Origin: Rhizobiaceae bacterium
GTDB taxonomy: Bacteria; Pseudomonadota; Alphaproteobacteria; Rhizobiales; Rhizobiaceae
Length of the DNA: 50,019 nucleotides
Reading direction: 5' to 3'
NCBI GenBank assembly: GCA_023953905.1
Contig: JAMLJA010000026.1
Span: forward strand, 1 to 50,019
Shown here: in pieces, positions 33,518 through 42,870 of the stretch
Numbering within the stretch: the first letter of the stretch is position 1
How the letters are laid out: every line of letters starts with the position of its first letter
Notes under the pieces: model-generated
Database searches by the model: none
The model's input: only the letters and a program-made list of their open reading frames with translations
Told to the model about the DNA's origin: nothing
Translations under genes and position numbers: made by a program

Positions 33518-34384
33518 ATGTGGCGGTCAGAGGAACAAAGTGGGGAGCGGCGCGTCTACGGTCTGATACTGGTTGGCGCAGGAACCGTGCTCTGGAGCCT
33601 TGCTGGCCTGTTCGTACGCGCAATTGATCTTGGGCTTTGGGATCTGATCTTGTGGCGTTCTCTCTTCGCCTGTCTTTGCCTTGTTGCCATCGCCATCGCA
33701 AGGCCGGCGGAAGCAGTGCGTTTCGACTGGCGCTTCTGCCTGGCCGCCTGCTTCTCCGCCACCGCAATGTTCTGCTATGTCGCCGCACTCACGATGACGA
33801 CGGTCGCAAATGTTTTGATCATCTACGCGACACTTCCCTTCGTGACAGCCGCATTGGCCTTCGCGGTCGGTCGTGAAGCGGCCTCGCGCCGCCTGTTGAT
33901 GGCGAGCACGGTATCTATGATCGGGATCGTGTTCGTTGCAGGCACGGCACTGGCGGCGAGCGATATCAAGGGTAACTTGCTGGCCTTCGCAATGACGCTG
34001 AGCTTTGGCGCGCTTCTCATCGTCACACGCCGTAATCGAGCCCTGAATCTCATTCACGTGAATACCGCGGGGGCAGCGTTGTGTGCGATCGCGGCATTCC
34101 CATTCTCATCCGGCCAGCTTCCGGGGGGCGGTGCGCTCGTATTGATATTCATGCTGGCTTTTCTCACGACCGCGCTCGCATTCCTGTTATTTCTTGCAGG
34201 CGGACGCCATGTCGCTTCGTCGGAGTCGGCTTTGATCGCACTTCTGGATGTGGTTCTCGGTCCGCTTTGGGTTTGGTTGGCCTTCGCCGAAGATCCGGGG
34301 AAATCGGCGATCGCAGGTGGTCTTATCGTAGTGGCGGTAGTGGTCTGGTATTTCTGGCCGTCCCTGCGCCGGTCTCGATCCTGA
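33518..34384 (+). CDS. EamA-domain DMT-superfamily permease
   Basis: A 288-aa protein with ten hydrophobic helices in two EamA repeats (LVGAGTVLWSLAGLFVRAID; later MLAFLTTALAFLLFLAGGRH and VWLAFAEDPGK). It probably exports an amino acid or metabolite. Its last ~60 bases overlap the 3' end of the convergent MocR gene (34323), which is unusual but both frames look real. Confidence 0.85.
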   Translation: MWRSEEQSGERRVYGLILVGAGTVLWSLAGLFVRAIDLGLWDLILWRSLFACLCLVAIAIARPAEAVRFDWRFCLAACFSATAMFCYVAALTMTTVANVLIIYATLPFVTAALAFAVGREAASRRLLMASTVSMIGIVFVAGTALAASDIKGNLLAFAMTLSFGALLIVTRRNRALNLIHVNTAGAALCAIAAFPFSSGQLPGGGALVLIFMLAFLTTALAFLLFLAGGRHVASSESALIALLDVVLGPLWVWLAFAEDPGKSAIAGGLIVVAVVVWYFWPSLRRSRS

Positions 34385-35714
34385 AGCGATCGACTATGCG
34401 CCTGATCGCGGGAAGCGCCTGCTCAAGATCCTCAGAGGATGGCGCGCCGATACAAAGACGGATTCCGGAGCTATTGCCATTCGCGGAGGTTGAAGATGGC
34501 GGCGTAACCAGAATGCCCAGCGCCTTCGCCGCAGTATCGAGTGCCTCGGCATCGGAATGGCCTAGCGGAACCCACAGATGATAACCGACATGGACAGGTT
34601 GGCGTACAGCTTGCCCCAACAAGTCCGTTGCCATCGCACGGCGGCGAATGGCTTCTTCCTGTATAGCCGTGCTGATGGCATCGGCCGTTCCATCGAGAAG
34701 CCATTGTTCCATGACCGAGCAACTCAGCGGGCTGACCATCAGCCCGCTGGCATGCATCGCTGCTTCCGCGCGTTCCAGCCACGCCCGCGGAACCACGAGA
34801 CCGCCGATCCGCAAAGCCGGGTTGAGGGTCTTCGAAAGGCTGTTGATATAAAAGACATGCTCAGGCGCAAGGCTCGCGATCGGCGGATAGTCAGGGTCGG
34901 GCGCAAGGGCATAAACGTCGTCCTCGATCACGATGATGCCTGACTTGCGGCAGATTTGCGCGATCGCGCTCCTTCTCGCTTTGCTCATCGAACTCGTGGT
35001 CGGGTTCTGCATGGTCGGCGTGAGATAGACTGCCGCGTTGCCGCGACTTGTCGCGAGTTCCCGTTCAAGCTGATCCGGCAGCATGCCTTCGTCATCCATA
35101 GCAACTGGAGCCAGCTTCACGCCAAGATGACGCGCAACGTTGATCAAGCCGGGATAGGTCTGTTGCTCCACATAGAGCGTACCGCCGGGACCGCAGAGCG
35201 TGGAGAGGCTGACGGACAGCGCGTGCTGCGCACCATTGGTCAGAAGCAGGCAGGAAGGATCGGCGTCCAGACCGAGACGGCGAAACCAGCGCGCCATTTC
35301 TTGGCGGAACCTCTGATGCCCTGTTACGGGCGGATAGGTATTGAAAACATCCGCGTCGATACGCTTGGCGATCGCGTTGAGAGATCGGGACAGAAGCCTC
35401 TCGCTGATGACGGTGGGCGGCGCGTTGCGCGAAAGATCGATGACGTCACCTCTGCGGGCTTCGGTAACGGCCACGAACGTGCCCCGTCCCTTGACCGAGC
35501 GCAGCAGACCGCGCCGCTCCAGGATTCCGTAGGCCTTCGTCACCGTGCCAAGGCCGATGCCGAGACGCCAGGCAAGATCGCGGTGGGCCGGAAGCCTGTC
35601 TCCAACCTCCAATCGCCCGGCTGCGATGTCCTCCGACACGGCGGCGACGAGCCGATCGCATGGAGAGTCCATGTCACCAGTAAGGCGAGGTTGCCAGGGT
35701 GATTGTAGACGCAT
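34323..35714 (-). CDS. MocR-type GntR/aminotransferase regulator (copy 2)
   Basis: A 463-aa regulator. HTH at about residues 20-80 (RLEVGDRLPAHRDLAWRLGI, TVTKAYGILERRGLL), then an aminotransferase-like domain with YLTPTMQNPTTSSM, IVIEDDVYALAPD and the PLP lysine in YINSLSKTLNPALRIGG. The ATG at 35712-35714 is kept because MocR proteins usually begin W-x-P just before the HTH (SPWQPRL). A 13-bp inverted repeat lies 20 bases upstream, probably its operator. It lies convergent with the transporter operon (overlap 62 bases) and downstream of a BCAT-like gene on the same strand; the transporters are plausible partners. Confidence 0.88.
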   Translation of the reverse strand: MRLQSPWQPRLTGDMDSPCDRLVAAVSEDIAAGRLEVGDRLPAHRDLAWRLGIGLGTVTKAYGILERRGLLRSVKGRGTFVAVTEARRGDVIDLSRNAPPTVISERLLSRSLNAIAKRIDADVFNTYPPVTGHQRFRQEMARWFRRLGLDADPSCLLLTNGAQHALSVSLSTLCGPGGTLYVEQQTYPGLINVARHLGVKLAPVAMDDEGMLPDQLERELATSRGNAAVYLTPTMQNPTTSSMSKARRSAIAQICRKSGIIVIEDDVYALAPDPDYPPIASLAPEHVFYINSLSKTLNPALRIGGLVVPRAWLERAEAAMHASGLMVSPLSCSVMEQWLLDGTADAISTAIQEEAIRRRAMATDLLGQAVRQPVHVGYHLWVPLGHSDAEALDTAAKALGILVTPPSSTSANGNSSGIRLCIGAPSSEDLEQALPAIRRIVDRFRIETGAGTARNTRPLPPLR

Positions 35715-35734
35715 GTGAGCAGCCCGATAGTGTC

Positions 35735-35770
35735 ATGTTACGCTTTTGCATTTTACGAAAAGTGTAACAT
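35735..35770. promoter_or_regulatory. Near-perfect 13-bp inverted repeat, putative MocR operator
   Basis: ATGTTACGCTTTT (35735-35747) and AAAAGTGTAACAT (35758-35770) match as inverted repeats with one mismatch and a 10-base centre, giving half-site centres 23 bases apart, about two helical turns. It lies directly upstream of the MocR gene and is AT-rich within a GC-rich region. No T-run follows on the minus strand, so a terminator for the upstream aminotransferase is less likely. Confidence 0.6.
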
Positions 35771-35864
35771 CAAATACTATTGGCAATCACGAAAAATCTT
35801 TTGCTCCGAGAAGAACGACATGGAGAAAGCATCGAAACCCGGCCCCTTGGGCAAGGGTGTCCGC

Positions 35865-36764
35865 CTATGCGGGACATTTTTGGCGAACCGAGTTCTGAAA
35901 GTTGTCGATGAGGCTTTGGGTAAGCGGGCCAACGCTCCACTGGGCTCCAATCGCTGGCCCCTTGAGTTCGACGACGGGCTGGATCTCGATCGAAGTGCCT
36001 ACAACGAAGACTTCATCGGCCGCGCACAACTGCTTCAGCGAGACTTTTCGCTCTTCGAGTTCCAGACCAGCCTTCTGCGCGAGAGCGAAGACATGGCGTT
36101 TGGTGATACTGTCGAGAAAACAGTCTGCCACCGGGGAAACGAGCTTGCGACCCTCGACCAGTATGATGTTCGTCGCGGTCGTTTCGGCAACATCTCCGTC
36201 GACGTCGAGCAGCAGGGCATCGTCGAAACCCTCGTCATTTGCGGCATGCCGCGCGAGCGTGCCGATCATGTAGAGGCCGGAACATTTGGAGGCCGTCGGC
36301 GCCGTATCGGCACGCGGACGCCTCCAGGAGGAGAGCTGAAGGCGAATACCCGTCGTGCTCCTTCCCTCGGCGGCCGGCGTCGGCCAATCCCAGGCGGCAA
36401 TCGCAACGTGGATAGAGGCGTTGCGTGCGGCCACCGTCACGCTCTCGCTGCCGCGCCAGGCGATGGGACGGATATAGGCATCCTTCAATTCGTTCGCCCA
36501 GAGAACGGCTTCACATGCTTTGACGAGCTCAAGGCTAGAATAGGGAAGCGTGTACCCGACGATCTCGGCAGAACGCTGGAAGCGGGAGAAATGCGCGTTG
36601 GACAGGAATATACCTCCGTCATAGGCCCGAATTCCTTCGAACACGGCCCCGCCGGCATGCAGCGAATGGGTCATGACATGGAGCCGGGCTTCGTTCCAGG
36701 GAACGAGTGCTCCATCGAGCCAGATCAGGCCATCGCGATCATCGAAAGCAAGCACGTCACTCAT
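35865..36764 (-). CDS. Branched-chain-amino-acid aminotransferase-like enzyme (class IV)
   Basis: A 299-aa fold-type IV PLP enzyme. Motifs: VMTHSLHAGGAVFEGIRAYD, YIRPIAWRGSE, PLP lysine in TASKCSGLYMI, DEGFDDALLLDVDGDVAETT with PLP-binding Glu, and VGTSIEIQPVVEL. It fits IlvE but a D-amino-acid or aryl aminotransferase of the same fold cannot be excluded. It is divergent from the LysR gene at 36926 (161 bases between starts), which may regulate it. Confidence 0.82.
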   Translation of the reverse strand: MSDVLAFDDRDGLIWLDGALVPWNEARLHVMTHSLHAGGAVFEGIRAYDGGIFLSNAHFSRFQRSAEIVGYTLPYSSLELVKACEAVLWANELKDAYIRPIAWRGSESVTVAARNASIHVAIAAWDWPTPAAEGRSTTGIRLQLSSWRRPRADTAPTASKCSGLYMIGTLARHAANDEGFDDALLLDVDGDVAETTATNIILVEGRKLVSPVADCFLDSITKRHVFALAQKAGLELEERKVSLKQLCAADEVFVVGTSIEIQPVVELKGPAIGAQWSVGPLTQSLIDNFQNSVRQKCPA

Positions 36765-36925
36765 AGCAATTTGGCCCCTTTGAAAGACACCCTATTGTCA
36801 CCCAACATCCGTGCCTGGCGAGTGAGCAATCCTCAGAGAAAGCTGAGATTTCGTTGTTCGATGCCAAGTGCAGGAGGAGAACGGCGGCATCCGGCGAGGA
36901 CGGAAAATACGAGAGCGAGCGCGCC

Positions 36926-37852
36926 ATGACCGAAACGATGCGATTGTCCGTGCCGCTGAATGCCCTGCGCTCTTTCGAGGCCGCCGCACGCCACATGTCG
37001 ATCAAGGATGCGGCCGAAGAAATCGGCGTGACGCCCTCCGCCGTCAGTCATCAACTCCGGATCCTCGAGGATCTGCTCGGGGTGGAACTGATGCGCCGCG
37101 TCGGACCGCGCCTTGAACTGACGGAGACCGGACGACTGTTTTCTCCGGATCTCACCGTCGGCTTCACGCGGATCATTCAGGCCGTTGCGACAGTGAGGCA
37201 GGAGCGCAAGCTTGGTCCCCTGCGCCTGTCCATGCTGCCGACATTCGCGGTTCATTGGCTGTCGCCACGGATGGCGTCCTATCCATTTGCGAGGTCCGGC
37301 TTCGAACTTTTAATCTCGACGACCCAAACCGCCGTCGATCTTGGCGCCGGCGTTGCAGATGCTGCTGTGCGTCATGGTTCTGGGCAATGGGCCGGTGTTC
37401 TCTCCGAGCGCCTGTTCGACGAAAATGTAACGTTGCTCGGCCGTCCGAATGACTGGCAAACGAATGACGAAAACGATATTCGTCAAGCCATCTCGCAAAC
37501 CAACCTGTTTCTGTCCCAGCATCGGCGCGCGGACTTCCAGCGGTGGAACGAAACGCTCCCGGGCGGTCCGACCCGCCCTGCGGCAGTCACAATCGTCGAC
37601 TCTTCGGGCCTTGGCCTCAAGGCCGCGATCGACGGCGCAGGAATTACCTTTGCGGGCATCGAAATTGCCGCATGCGACATAGCCGCCGAAAGGCTCGGCC
37701 CGATCATGCCGCACAAAGTGCCGGCAAACGCAGGCTATTACCTCTGCTATCCGCCGGCCCTTGAGCGCGACCGCCGCATCAGGAATGTCAGGACCTGGAT
37801 GTTGGCAGAGGCCGCAAAGACATGCCGACCAGCGGAGCGAGAGAAACGATAA
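36926..37852 (+). CDS. LysR-family regulator, GcvA-like
   Basis: A 308-aa LTTR. HTH at ~residues 8-68 (LNALRSFEAAARHMSIKDAA, VTPSAVSHQLRILEDLLGVE) is GcvA-type; the effector domain contains LRLSMLPTFAVHWLSPRM and ADAAVRHGSGQW, common in GcvA/AmpR-like proteins. Start at ATG 36926 (MTETMRLSVPLNAL) by domain position. Its divergent neighbour is a BCAT-like aminotransferase, the likely target. Its stop overlaps by one base the start of the next, frameshifted gene. Confidence 0.88.
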   Translation: MTETMRLSVPLNALRSFEAAARHMSIKDAAEEIGVTPSAVSHQLRILEDLLGVELMRRVGPRLELTETGRLFSPDLTVGFTRIIQAVATVRQERKLGPLRLSMLPTFAVHWLSPRMASYPFARSGFELLISTTQTAVDLGAGVADAAVRHGSGQWAGVLSERLFDENVTLLGRPNDWQTNDENDIRQAISQTNLFLSQHRRADFQRWNETLPGGPTRPAAVTIVDSSGLGLKAAIDGAGITFAGIEIAACDIAAERLGPIMPHKVPANAGYYLCYPPALERDRRIRNVRTWMLAEAAKTCRPAEREKR

Positions 37853-38411
37853 TGGCACCGGAGGAACCCGCCAACGCCACGCATCTTCCTGATTTTCCGA
37901 TCTACTTGTCCTATTGGCGGGAGGCGCTGCTTCTTTTCTTTACGCTGCCGTTTCTGTTGGGTGCGATCAGCATGTCCATCGCCTCTTTCAAAGCCAATTC
38001 ACTTTCAGAGTTTGCAACGGCAGCCATCCCCACAGCTTTTTTATAGCAGTGACGCTGGTGCTCCTGCTTGGGGTGTTCAGGTGCCGCCGGAGCCGTGGCC
38101 CGATGTATGTTTTTAAGGCCAACGGCCTCATCGTCGGGCGGTATTTTGGCGACAAGCCCTTACCTTGGAAAGACGTCGATATCTCAACACCAACGCTGCT
38201 GTGGTCAGGACCTCTCCTCGTCAATGTGGACTATCGGAAGGCTGAGTTCCGGTCTGATCCAAACCGCCAGCCAATCACTTCCTTCTGTAAAGACAGACAT
38301 AAGACCACCCGGCGTATTGTCATGCCGAACATTGCTACACTTGGGGGCAGAAATCTGGAACGCACCCTGATCGAGTACATCCGGGCCAGCGGCTGCTATG
38401 AAATCGAATAA
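37852..38411 (+). pseudogene. Hypothetical two-helix membrane protein with a frameshift
   Basis: From ATG 37852 the frame codes LSYWREALLLFFTLPFLLGA and then stops at TAG 38044-38046 just after a T6 run (38037-38042). The adjacent frame continues from the same run as FFIAVTLVLLLGVFRCRR ... VFKANGLIVGRYFG ... ERTLIEYIRASGCYEIE to 38411. One extra T would restore a ~187-aa protein with two transmembrane helices and a soluble tail, resembling small hypothetical membrane proteins. I recognise no named family. It may be a true pseudogene or a homopolymer sequencing error. Confidence 0.6.
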
Positions 38412-39567
38412 CTCCCTGTCTGAACATTTGTCCGTTGCCCTGGTTCGCCTTCTCGCGGTCAGCGCGGGTGCGACCGTCGCCAACAGCTACTATAATCAGG
38501 CATTCCTAGGTCATCTGACGGCAGATTTTGGGTTGGCCGCGGGGACTGCTGCCATCGTGCCGGTTCTCACCCAGGCAGGTAATGCCTTCGGCGTGTTGCT
38601 TCTCGCCCCACTCGGAGACCGACTGGAGCGCAAATCTCTCATTCTCCGTACTTTCGTTGCGTTGGTGATCGCGTTGATTGCTGCGGCCTTGTCTCCAAGT
38701 TTTGTGTGGCTGGCGGTCGCCAGTCTCGCTGTCGGCTTATTTACCACCGTCACGCAGCAAATCGTTCCACTCGCCGTGCATCTTGCACCACCTTCCGAGC
38801 GTGGACGCATTCTTGGCAAAGTGACGGGCGGCATATTGATCGGCATCCTGCTTGCCCGCACGGTGAGCGGCACAATCTCGGACCTTTGGGGCTGGCCCTT
38901 CGTGTTCTGGTTCTCGGCGGCAATGATGACGGTAATTGGGGTGGCGCTTGCGCTCTGGCTGCCTCGTGTGCCGCCAACAACTGACTTGAGTTATCTGCGG
39001 CTGCTTGGTTCCCTATGGACGCTTCTACGAACGCATGGTGTTCTCCGGCAAGCAGTCGCAGTGCAATTCCTGATTTTCGCAGCCTTTATTGGCTTCTGGT
39101 CGAATCTCGCGCTGTTGCTATCCGAACCACCTTATCAGCTTGGAGGAACGGCGGTTGGCCTTCTGGCGCTTGTCGGAGTCTGCGGGGCGCTTGCCGCGCC
39201 AATTGCCGGAGGGTTTGCGGATCGACGCGGACCCGCCGTCGTCGTGACAGTCGGCGCTGGCCTCGTAACGCTCGCCTTCTTCGTGTTTGGGCTTTGGCAA
39301 GGTTCTCTCATCAGTTTGATAGTCGGTATCCTGGTTATGGACCTCGCCGTACAGTCCTCGCAGGTTGCCAACCAGACGCGTGTCTATGCACTCGACCCGA
39401 CCGCCCGCAGCCGGCTTAACACCGTGTTCATGGCGACCATGCTCGCTGGGGGGGCGGTCGGTGCCGGCGTTGGGGGCGCTGCGTATGCGGCGTGGGGATG
39501 GACCGGCACATGCGTCTTCGGCGCAACTTCGGCCGCCATGGCGTTCTATTTGTCGCGAAGATCATGA
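38398..39567 (+). CDS. MFS transporter (sugar-efflux/AraJ-like)
   Basis: A 389-aa protein with twelve hydrophobic helices. Visible: ANSYYNQAFLGHLTADFGL in TM1, APLGDRLERKSLI (motif A) and PIAGGFADRRGPAVVV (second-half motif). Such proteins export small molecules; no substrate can be assigned. It starts 14 bases inside the end of the preceding frameshifted gene, suggesting coupling. Confidence 0.88.
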   Translation: MKSNNSLSEHLSVALVRLLAVSAGATVANSYYNQAFLGHLTADFGLAAGTAAIVPVLTQAGNAFGVLLLAPLGDRLERKSLILRTFVALVIALIAAALSPSFVWLAVASLAVGLFTTVTQQIVPLAVHLAPPSERGRILGKVTGGILIGILLARTVSGTISDLWGWPFVFWFSAAMMTVIGVALALWLPRVPPTTDLSYLRLLGSLWTLLRTHGVLRQAVAVQFLIFAAFIGFWSNLALLLSEPPYQLGGTAVGLLALVGVCGALAAPIAGGFADRRGPAVVVTVGAGLVTLAFFVFGLWQGSLISLIVGILVMDLAVQSSQVANQTRVYALDPTARSRLNTVFMATMLAGGAVGAGVGGAAYAAWGWTGTCVFGATSAAMAFYLSRRS

Positions 39568-39647
39568 CCTTTCAGCAGGGGCGAAAGGGAAGCGCTCCGA
39601 TGAGATAGATGCTCGCAAACCTTCTGAATAAGAAATTGAAGTCTCTC

Positions 39648-40136
39648 TCACCAAGAGCCGCCATCGCCCAACCACAACACGTAGCTTTTCCAGGATGCTG
39701 CTTTGGCAAAGCGCTCATAGGTCCGAAGCGCAGCTGCATTGTCCTCTGGCACAAGCCATCTCAGATGAACCCAACCGCGCGCTTTGCCGATCAATGCCAC
39801 CGCCTGGACCATTTCTTGCGCCAGACGCTGGCCGCGAGCGCCAGCGGCCACGTAGAGATCGTCGAGCTGTCCGGCGCGTGCGTTTGAAATTGCTTCCGGC
39901 AGATCGAAGAAAACGGCGAATGCCGACAGTTTGCCGTCCAGGAAACCGCCTATCACCTCGGCCGTCTGGCTCGACAGCAAGGCGGTGGCAGCTTCCTGAC
40001 GGAGGTTCTCTGTCTGTGAGGCGGGGTACATCTCTGCGCGATAGGCGTTAAGGAGCGGCGCGAGGTGGGCAGCGTCTTTGCTGGAGAGACGGCGTATTAG
40101 CAGGCTTCTCGCGGTACCATCTTGTGAGCCCGACAT
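39648..40136 (-). CDS. GNAT-family N-acetyltransferase (1)
   Basis: A 162-aa GCN5-related acetyltransferase: LIRRLSSKDAAHLAPLLNAY at the start, GQLDDLYVAAGARGQRLAQE (the acetyl-CoA pyrophosphate loop, here ARGQRLA) and LRWLVPEDNAAALRTYERF at the end. Substrate unknown. It is convergent with the MFS gene. Confidence 0.87.
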   Translation of the reverse strand: MSGSQDGTARSLLIRRLSSKDAAHLAPLLNAYRAEMYPASQTENLRQEAATALLSSQTAEVIGGFLDGKLSAFAVFFDLPEAISNARAGQLDDLYVAAGARGQRLAQEMVQAVALIGKARGWVHLRWLVPEDNAAALRTYERFAKAASWKSYVLWLGDGGSW

Positions 40137-40175
40137 TTTTCCACCTGGGATCTTTTTCTCGACCGCGCTTTGGGC

Positions 40176-40745
40176 TTATCGTCCAAAATATCCAGTGATG
40201 CTTGTTTTGGCGAGCAAGTGGCTATTGATCATGAAGCCTGCCATCGCGCCTGAAGATAAGTTATCCAGCGGCAGGCTGTCGACATCGAGCGCATAGACGG
40301 TGATGACGTAGCGATGCGGTTCAGCGCCGACCGGCGGACAGGGGCCGCCGTAACCGGCCATGCCAAAATCAGTCCGCGTGGCGATCGCCTTTCCCGGCCG
40401 CGCGCCTTCAGCCAGGCCGGTCGCATCGGCGGGAATATTGACCAGCACCCAATGCCACCAGCCGCTCCCGGTTGGCGCATCGGGATCGAACATGGTCACG
40501 GCAAAGCTCTTCGTCGCCTCTGGCGCGTCTTCCCAACGAAGGGCAGGCGAGACATTCTGGCCAAGACATCCGAGACCTCGCAACGCATAGCGGTCAGGAA
40601 TCCTGCCGCCGTCATCGAAGGATGGACTGGTCAGTTCCATCGCAAGCGCTGATGTGGGCAGCAAAGCAGTGGCGGCGAGAAGCGTCAGAGCCCAGACCGC
40701 AGGTATGGCGAACAGTTCACTTCTCTTGTTTCGGCGGAGCTTCAT
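40176..40745 (-). CDS. YbhB/YbcL-family PEBP-like protein, exported
   Basis: A 189-aa phosphatidylethanolamine-binding-protein-like protein with a signal peptide (KLRRNKRSELFAIPAVWALT..., cleavage near ALAME). The PEBP core has LTSPSFDDGGRIPDRYA, VTMFDPDAPTGSGWWHWVLV and GPCPPVGAEPHRYVITVYAL, the ligand-pocket motifs. Function in bacteria is unclear. ATG 40743-40745 overlaps the upstream cupin gene's stop (ATGA), so the two form an operon. Confidence 0.85.
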   Translation of the reverse strand: MKLRRNKRSELFAIPAVWALTLLAATALLPTSALAMELTSPSFDDGGRIPDRYALRGLGCLGQNVSPALRWEDAPEATKSFAVTMFDPDAPTGSGWWHWVLVNIPADATGLAEGARPGKAIATRTDFGMAGYGGPCPPVGAEPHRYVITVYALDVDSLPLDNLSSGAMAGFMINSHLLAKTSITGYFGR

Positions 40746-41236
40746 TCTTCCCCCTCCCAATAGCCGACAGCAGCATTTTTCCTCACGGTCAGTTCCAGGC
40801 GCCGGGCAGCTTTCTCCCCACCCGGTGCCGCACCCGCGAATACCGTCACCTTGCCGCTATCGGGGTATTCCAGGACGTCTGGCTCAATCATTGTGCTGAT
40901 CGCCAGATAACGCAGCGGTTCAGAGCCCTTCGCCCGCAATTGATGTGCCGTTTCAACGCCGCCCGCGGGGCAAACGACAACATCGCCAGCGCTTACGTCA
41001 TGTTCTTCCTCGCCATAGCGCAGCACACCGGCCCCGGCCAGAATCACAAAAAGCTCGTCATTTGCATGGTGGCAATGAAAGGGCCAAGCCTTCTTGCCCG
41101 GGGGTATTTCGACGTAGCGAGCGCCAAGCCGCTTAGCGCCGAACGGCGCCGCGACAGCAGCCATGTGCGCTTCATAAGCTCCACCATGCGATTGTGTCTG
41201 AAGCGGCAGTTCTCGGAGACTAACGACTGGATGCAT
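40742..41236 (-). CDS. Cupin-domain protein (1)
   Basis: A 164-aa single-cupin protein: YVEIPPGKKAWPFHCHHAND (metal-binding His cluster), ELFVILAGAGVLRYGEEEH and GDVVVCPAGGVETAHQL. The ATG at 41236 (MHPVVSLRELPL) is chosen because AGGGAAAG lies upstream; the frame is open to 41362. Probable small-molecule binding or isomerase function. First gene of a two-gene operon with the PEBP gene. Confidence 0.8.
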   Translation of the reverse strand: MHPVVSLRELPLQTQSHGGAYEAHMAAVAAPFGAKRLGARYVEIPPGKKAWPFHCHHANDELFVILAGAGVLRYGEEEHDVSAGDVVVCPAGGVETAHQLRAKGSEPLRYLAISTMIEPDVLEYPDSGKVTVFAGAAPGGEKAARRLELTVRKNAAVGYWEGEE

Positions 41237-41400
41237 CGACTTTCCCTGGCTGATTTCAAGCTTTTCGCCAAATGAGCCAGCAGTCGATAACGAAAACAAA
41301 TGAGTGCTTCTCACGCCATATGGAGGGATACTCATTCGACAATCTCCATTCTGGCGAAGCAAAAGTGGATACCTGCAAGTAACAATCGAGGGGCGCGAGC

Positions 41401-42396
41401 GTGATCAACCCCGGACATGAGACAGAAATCGCCAACGTCCGGGGGGCGGCAGGTCAGGCCTTGCCTGTGCGCCTGGAGACGGATGATGGCCGGCTTCTCG
41501 GCGGGTTTCTATGGCGACACAGCGGTGTTGCGGCCGTGCGTCCGATCGTGATCATCAGCGCCGCGACGTCTGTAAAGTGCCGCTACTACTCGCGCTTCGC
41601 CGACTACCTGTTTCTCAACGGGTTCGACGTGCTCACCTTCGATTACCGGGGGATCGGCGAATCCCGGCCGAGATCCCTGCGCGGATTCCGTGCCGACTGG
41701 GTGGATTGGGGCGCGCACGATCTGGAGGCGGCGCTCGCATACGCTGAACGCAGCTTTCCGGGACAGGAAATCCATGTCGTCGGCCATTCGATCGGCGGCT
41801 TTGCCATCGGGCTTGCGCCCTCCAACCGGCGGATCGGACGCATTCTCACTGTCGGCTCTCAATTCGCCTATTGGCGGGACTATGGCGAGGCCGAACGCCG
41901 GCGCATGTATATCAAGTGGCACATCGTCATGCCGCTGCTGACAAGGATGTTCGGCTATTTTCCGGCCAAACGGCTTGGCTGGATGGAGGACACGCCAGCG
42001 GGCGTGGTCCGGGACTGGAGCCGGATGAAGGCCCGGTTCGAGCACGCCGTGCGGCAGGATCTTTTCGTCGGTGGGGAGCGGGAATCTGTAATCCTGCAAA
42101 GACGCTTTGCCAAGGTGACGGCGCCCATACTCGCGATTGGCCTTGAAGACGATCCGCACGGCACGCCAGCGGCCCTCAACCGGCTGCTCGCCTATTTCAC
42201 GTCCAGCCACCGGCATCATTGGCGCATTGCCCCGGCCGACATTGGCGTATCCTCCATCGGACATTTCGCCTTCTTCCATGACCGGTTCAGGGACAGTCTG
42301 TGGCCGCTCGCGCTTGACTGGCTGCGCGAAGGGGAGATCCCGCGCGATGCGCCCGGCCGGCTGCTCAATGAAGCAACGCCCGGGACAATGACATGA
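41401..42396 (+). CDS. Alpha/beta-hydrolase-fold protein
   Basis: A 331-aa hydrolase. Motifs: TFDYRGIGESRPRS (after strand 4), nucleophile VVGHSIGGFAIGLA (Ser), ILAIGLEDDPHGTP and a C-terminal His in SSIGHFAFFHD. It resembles a group of predicted alpha/beta hydrolases often annotated only as 'serine aminopeptidase S33-like'. GTG start follows GAGGGGC. The following GNAT gene starts inside its stop codon. GC content of this and the next two genes is higher than the neighbours. Confidence 0.83.
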   Translation: MINPGHETEIANVRGAAGQALPVRLETDDGRLLGGFLWRHSGVAAVRPIVIISAATSVKCRYYSRFADYLFLNGFDVLTFDYRGIGESRPRSLRGFRADWVDWGAHDLEAALAYAERSFPGQEIHVVGHSIGGFAIGLAPSNRRIGRILTVGSQFAYWRDYGEAERRRMYIKWHIVMPLLTRMFGYFPAKRLGWMEDTPAGVVRDWSRMKARFEHAVRQDLFVGGERESVILQRRFAKVTAPILAIGLEDDPHGTPAALNRLLAYFTSSHRHHWRIAPADIGVSSIGHFAFFHDRFRDSLWPLALDWLREGEIPRDAPGRLLNEATPGTMT

Positions 42397-42845
42397 CGAT
42401 AACGATCAAGGCCGCAAGCCACGTAGACAGAAGCGGCTGGGAAAAACTCTGGGCGGAAAACTGCGCGCATTTCGGCGCCGGGGGCATGGACGAGGCGGTC
42501 ATCGCCGGGTTGTGGCAGCGCATTCTCGATCCTTCCTCACCGATGAATGCCTGGCTTGCGTTTCAGGCCGGGGAACCAGTCGGGTTGGCGCACACAATTC
42601 TCCATCCCCACACGTTCTCGCTCCGCCTCGTCTGTTATCTCGAAGACCTTTGGGTTTCTCCCCTGCACAGGGGCCGGGGCATTGCAACGAGGCTCATCGG
42701 GCATCTGAAGGTTCTGGGCGGACAGGAGGGCTGGCGGCGTCTCTACTGGGAAACGGCCGAGGATAACGCGGCTGCCCGGCACCTTTATGACCGCGTGGCG
42801 ACGCTGAGGCCGATGGCGATCTACCAGATCGAGCTGGCTAACTGA
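42393..42845 (+). CDS. GNAT-family N-acetyltransferase (2)
   Basis: A 150-aa acetyltransferase with YLEDLWVSPLHRGRGIATRL (acetyl-CoA loop RGRGIA) and YWETAEDNAAARHLYDRVA. The start overlaps the hydrolase stop (ATGA), indicating coupling. Substrate unknown. Confidence 0.9.
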   Translation: MTITIKAASHVDRSGWEKLWAENCAHFGAGGMDEAVIAGLWQRILDPSSPMNAWLAFQAGEPVGLAHTILHPHTFSLRLVCYLEDLWVSPLHRGRGIATRLIGHLKVLGGQEGWRRLYWETAEDNAAARHLYDRVATLRPMAIYQIELAN

Positions 42846-42870
42846 GGGCTGCCAATGGCGAGAACCACCG

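Noticed and set aside
35715..36929. A 404-codon plus-strand frame opposite the BCAT-like gene
   Set aside because: Shadow frame: composition is atypical, and the minus-strand aminotransferase has all its conserved motifs.
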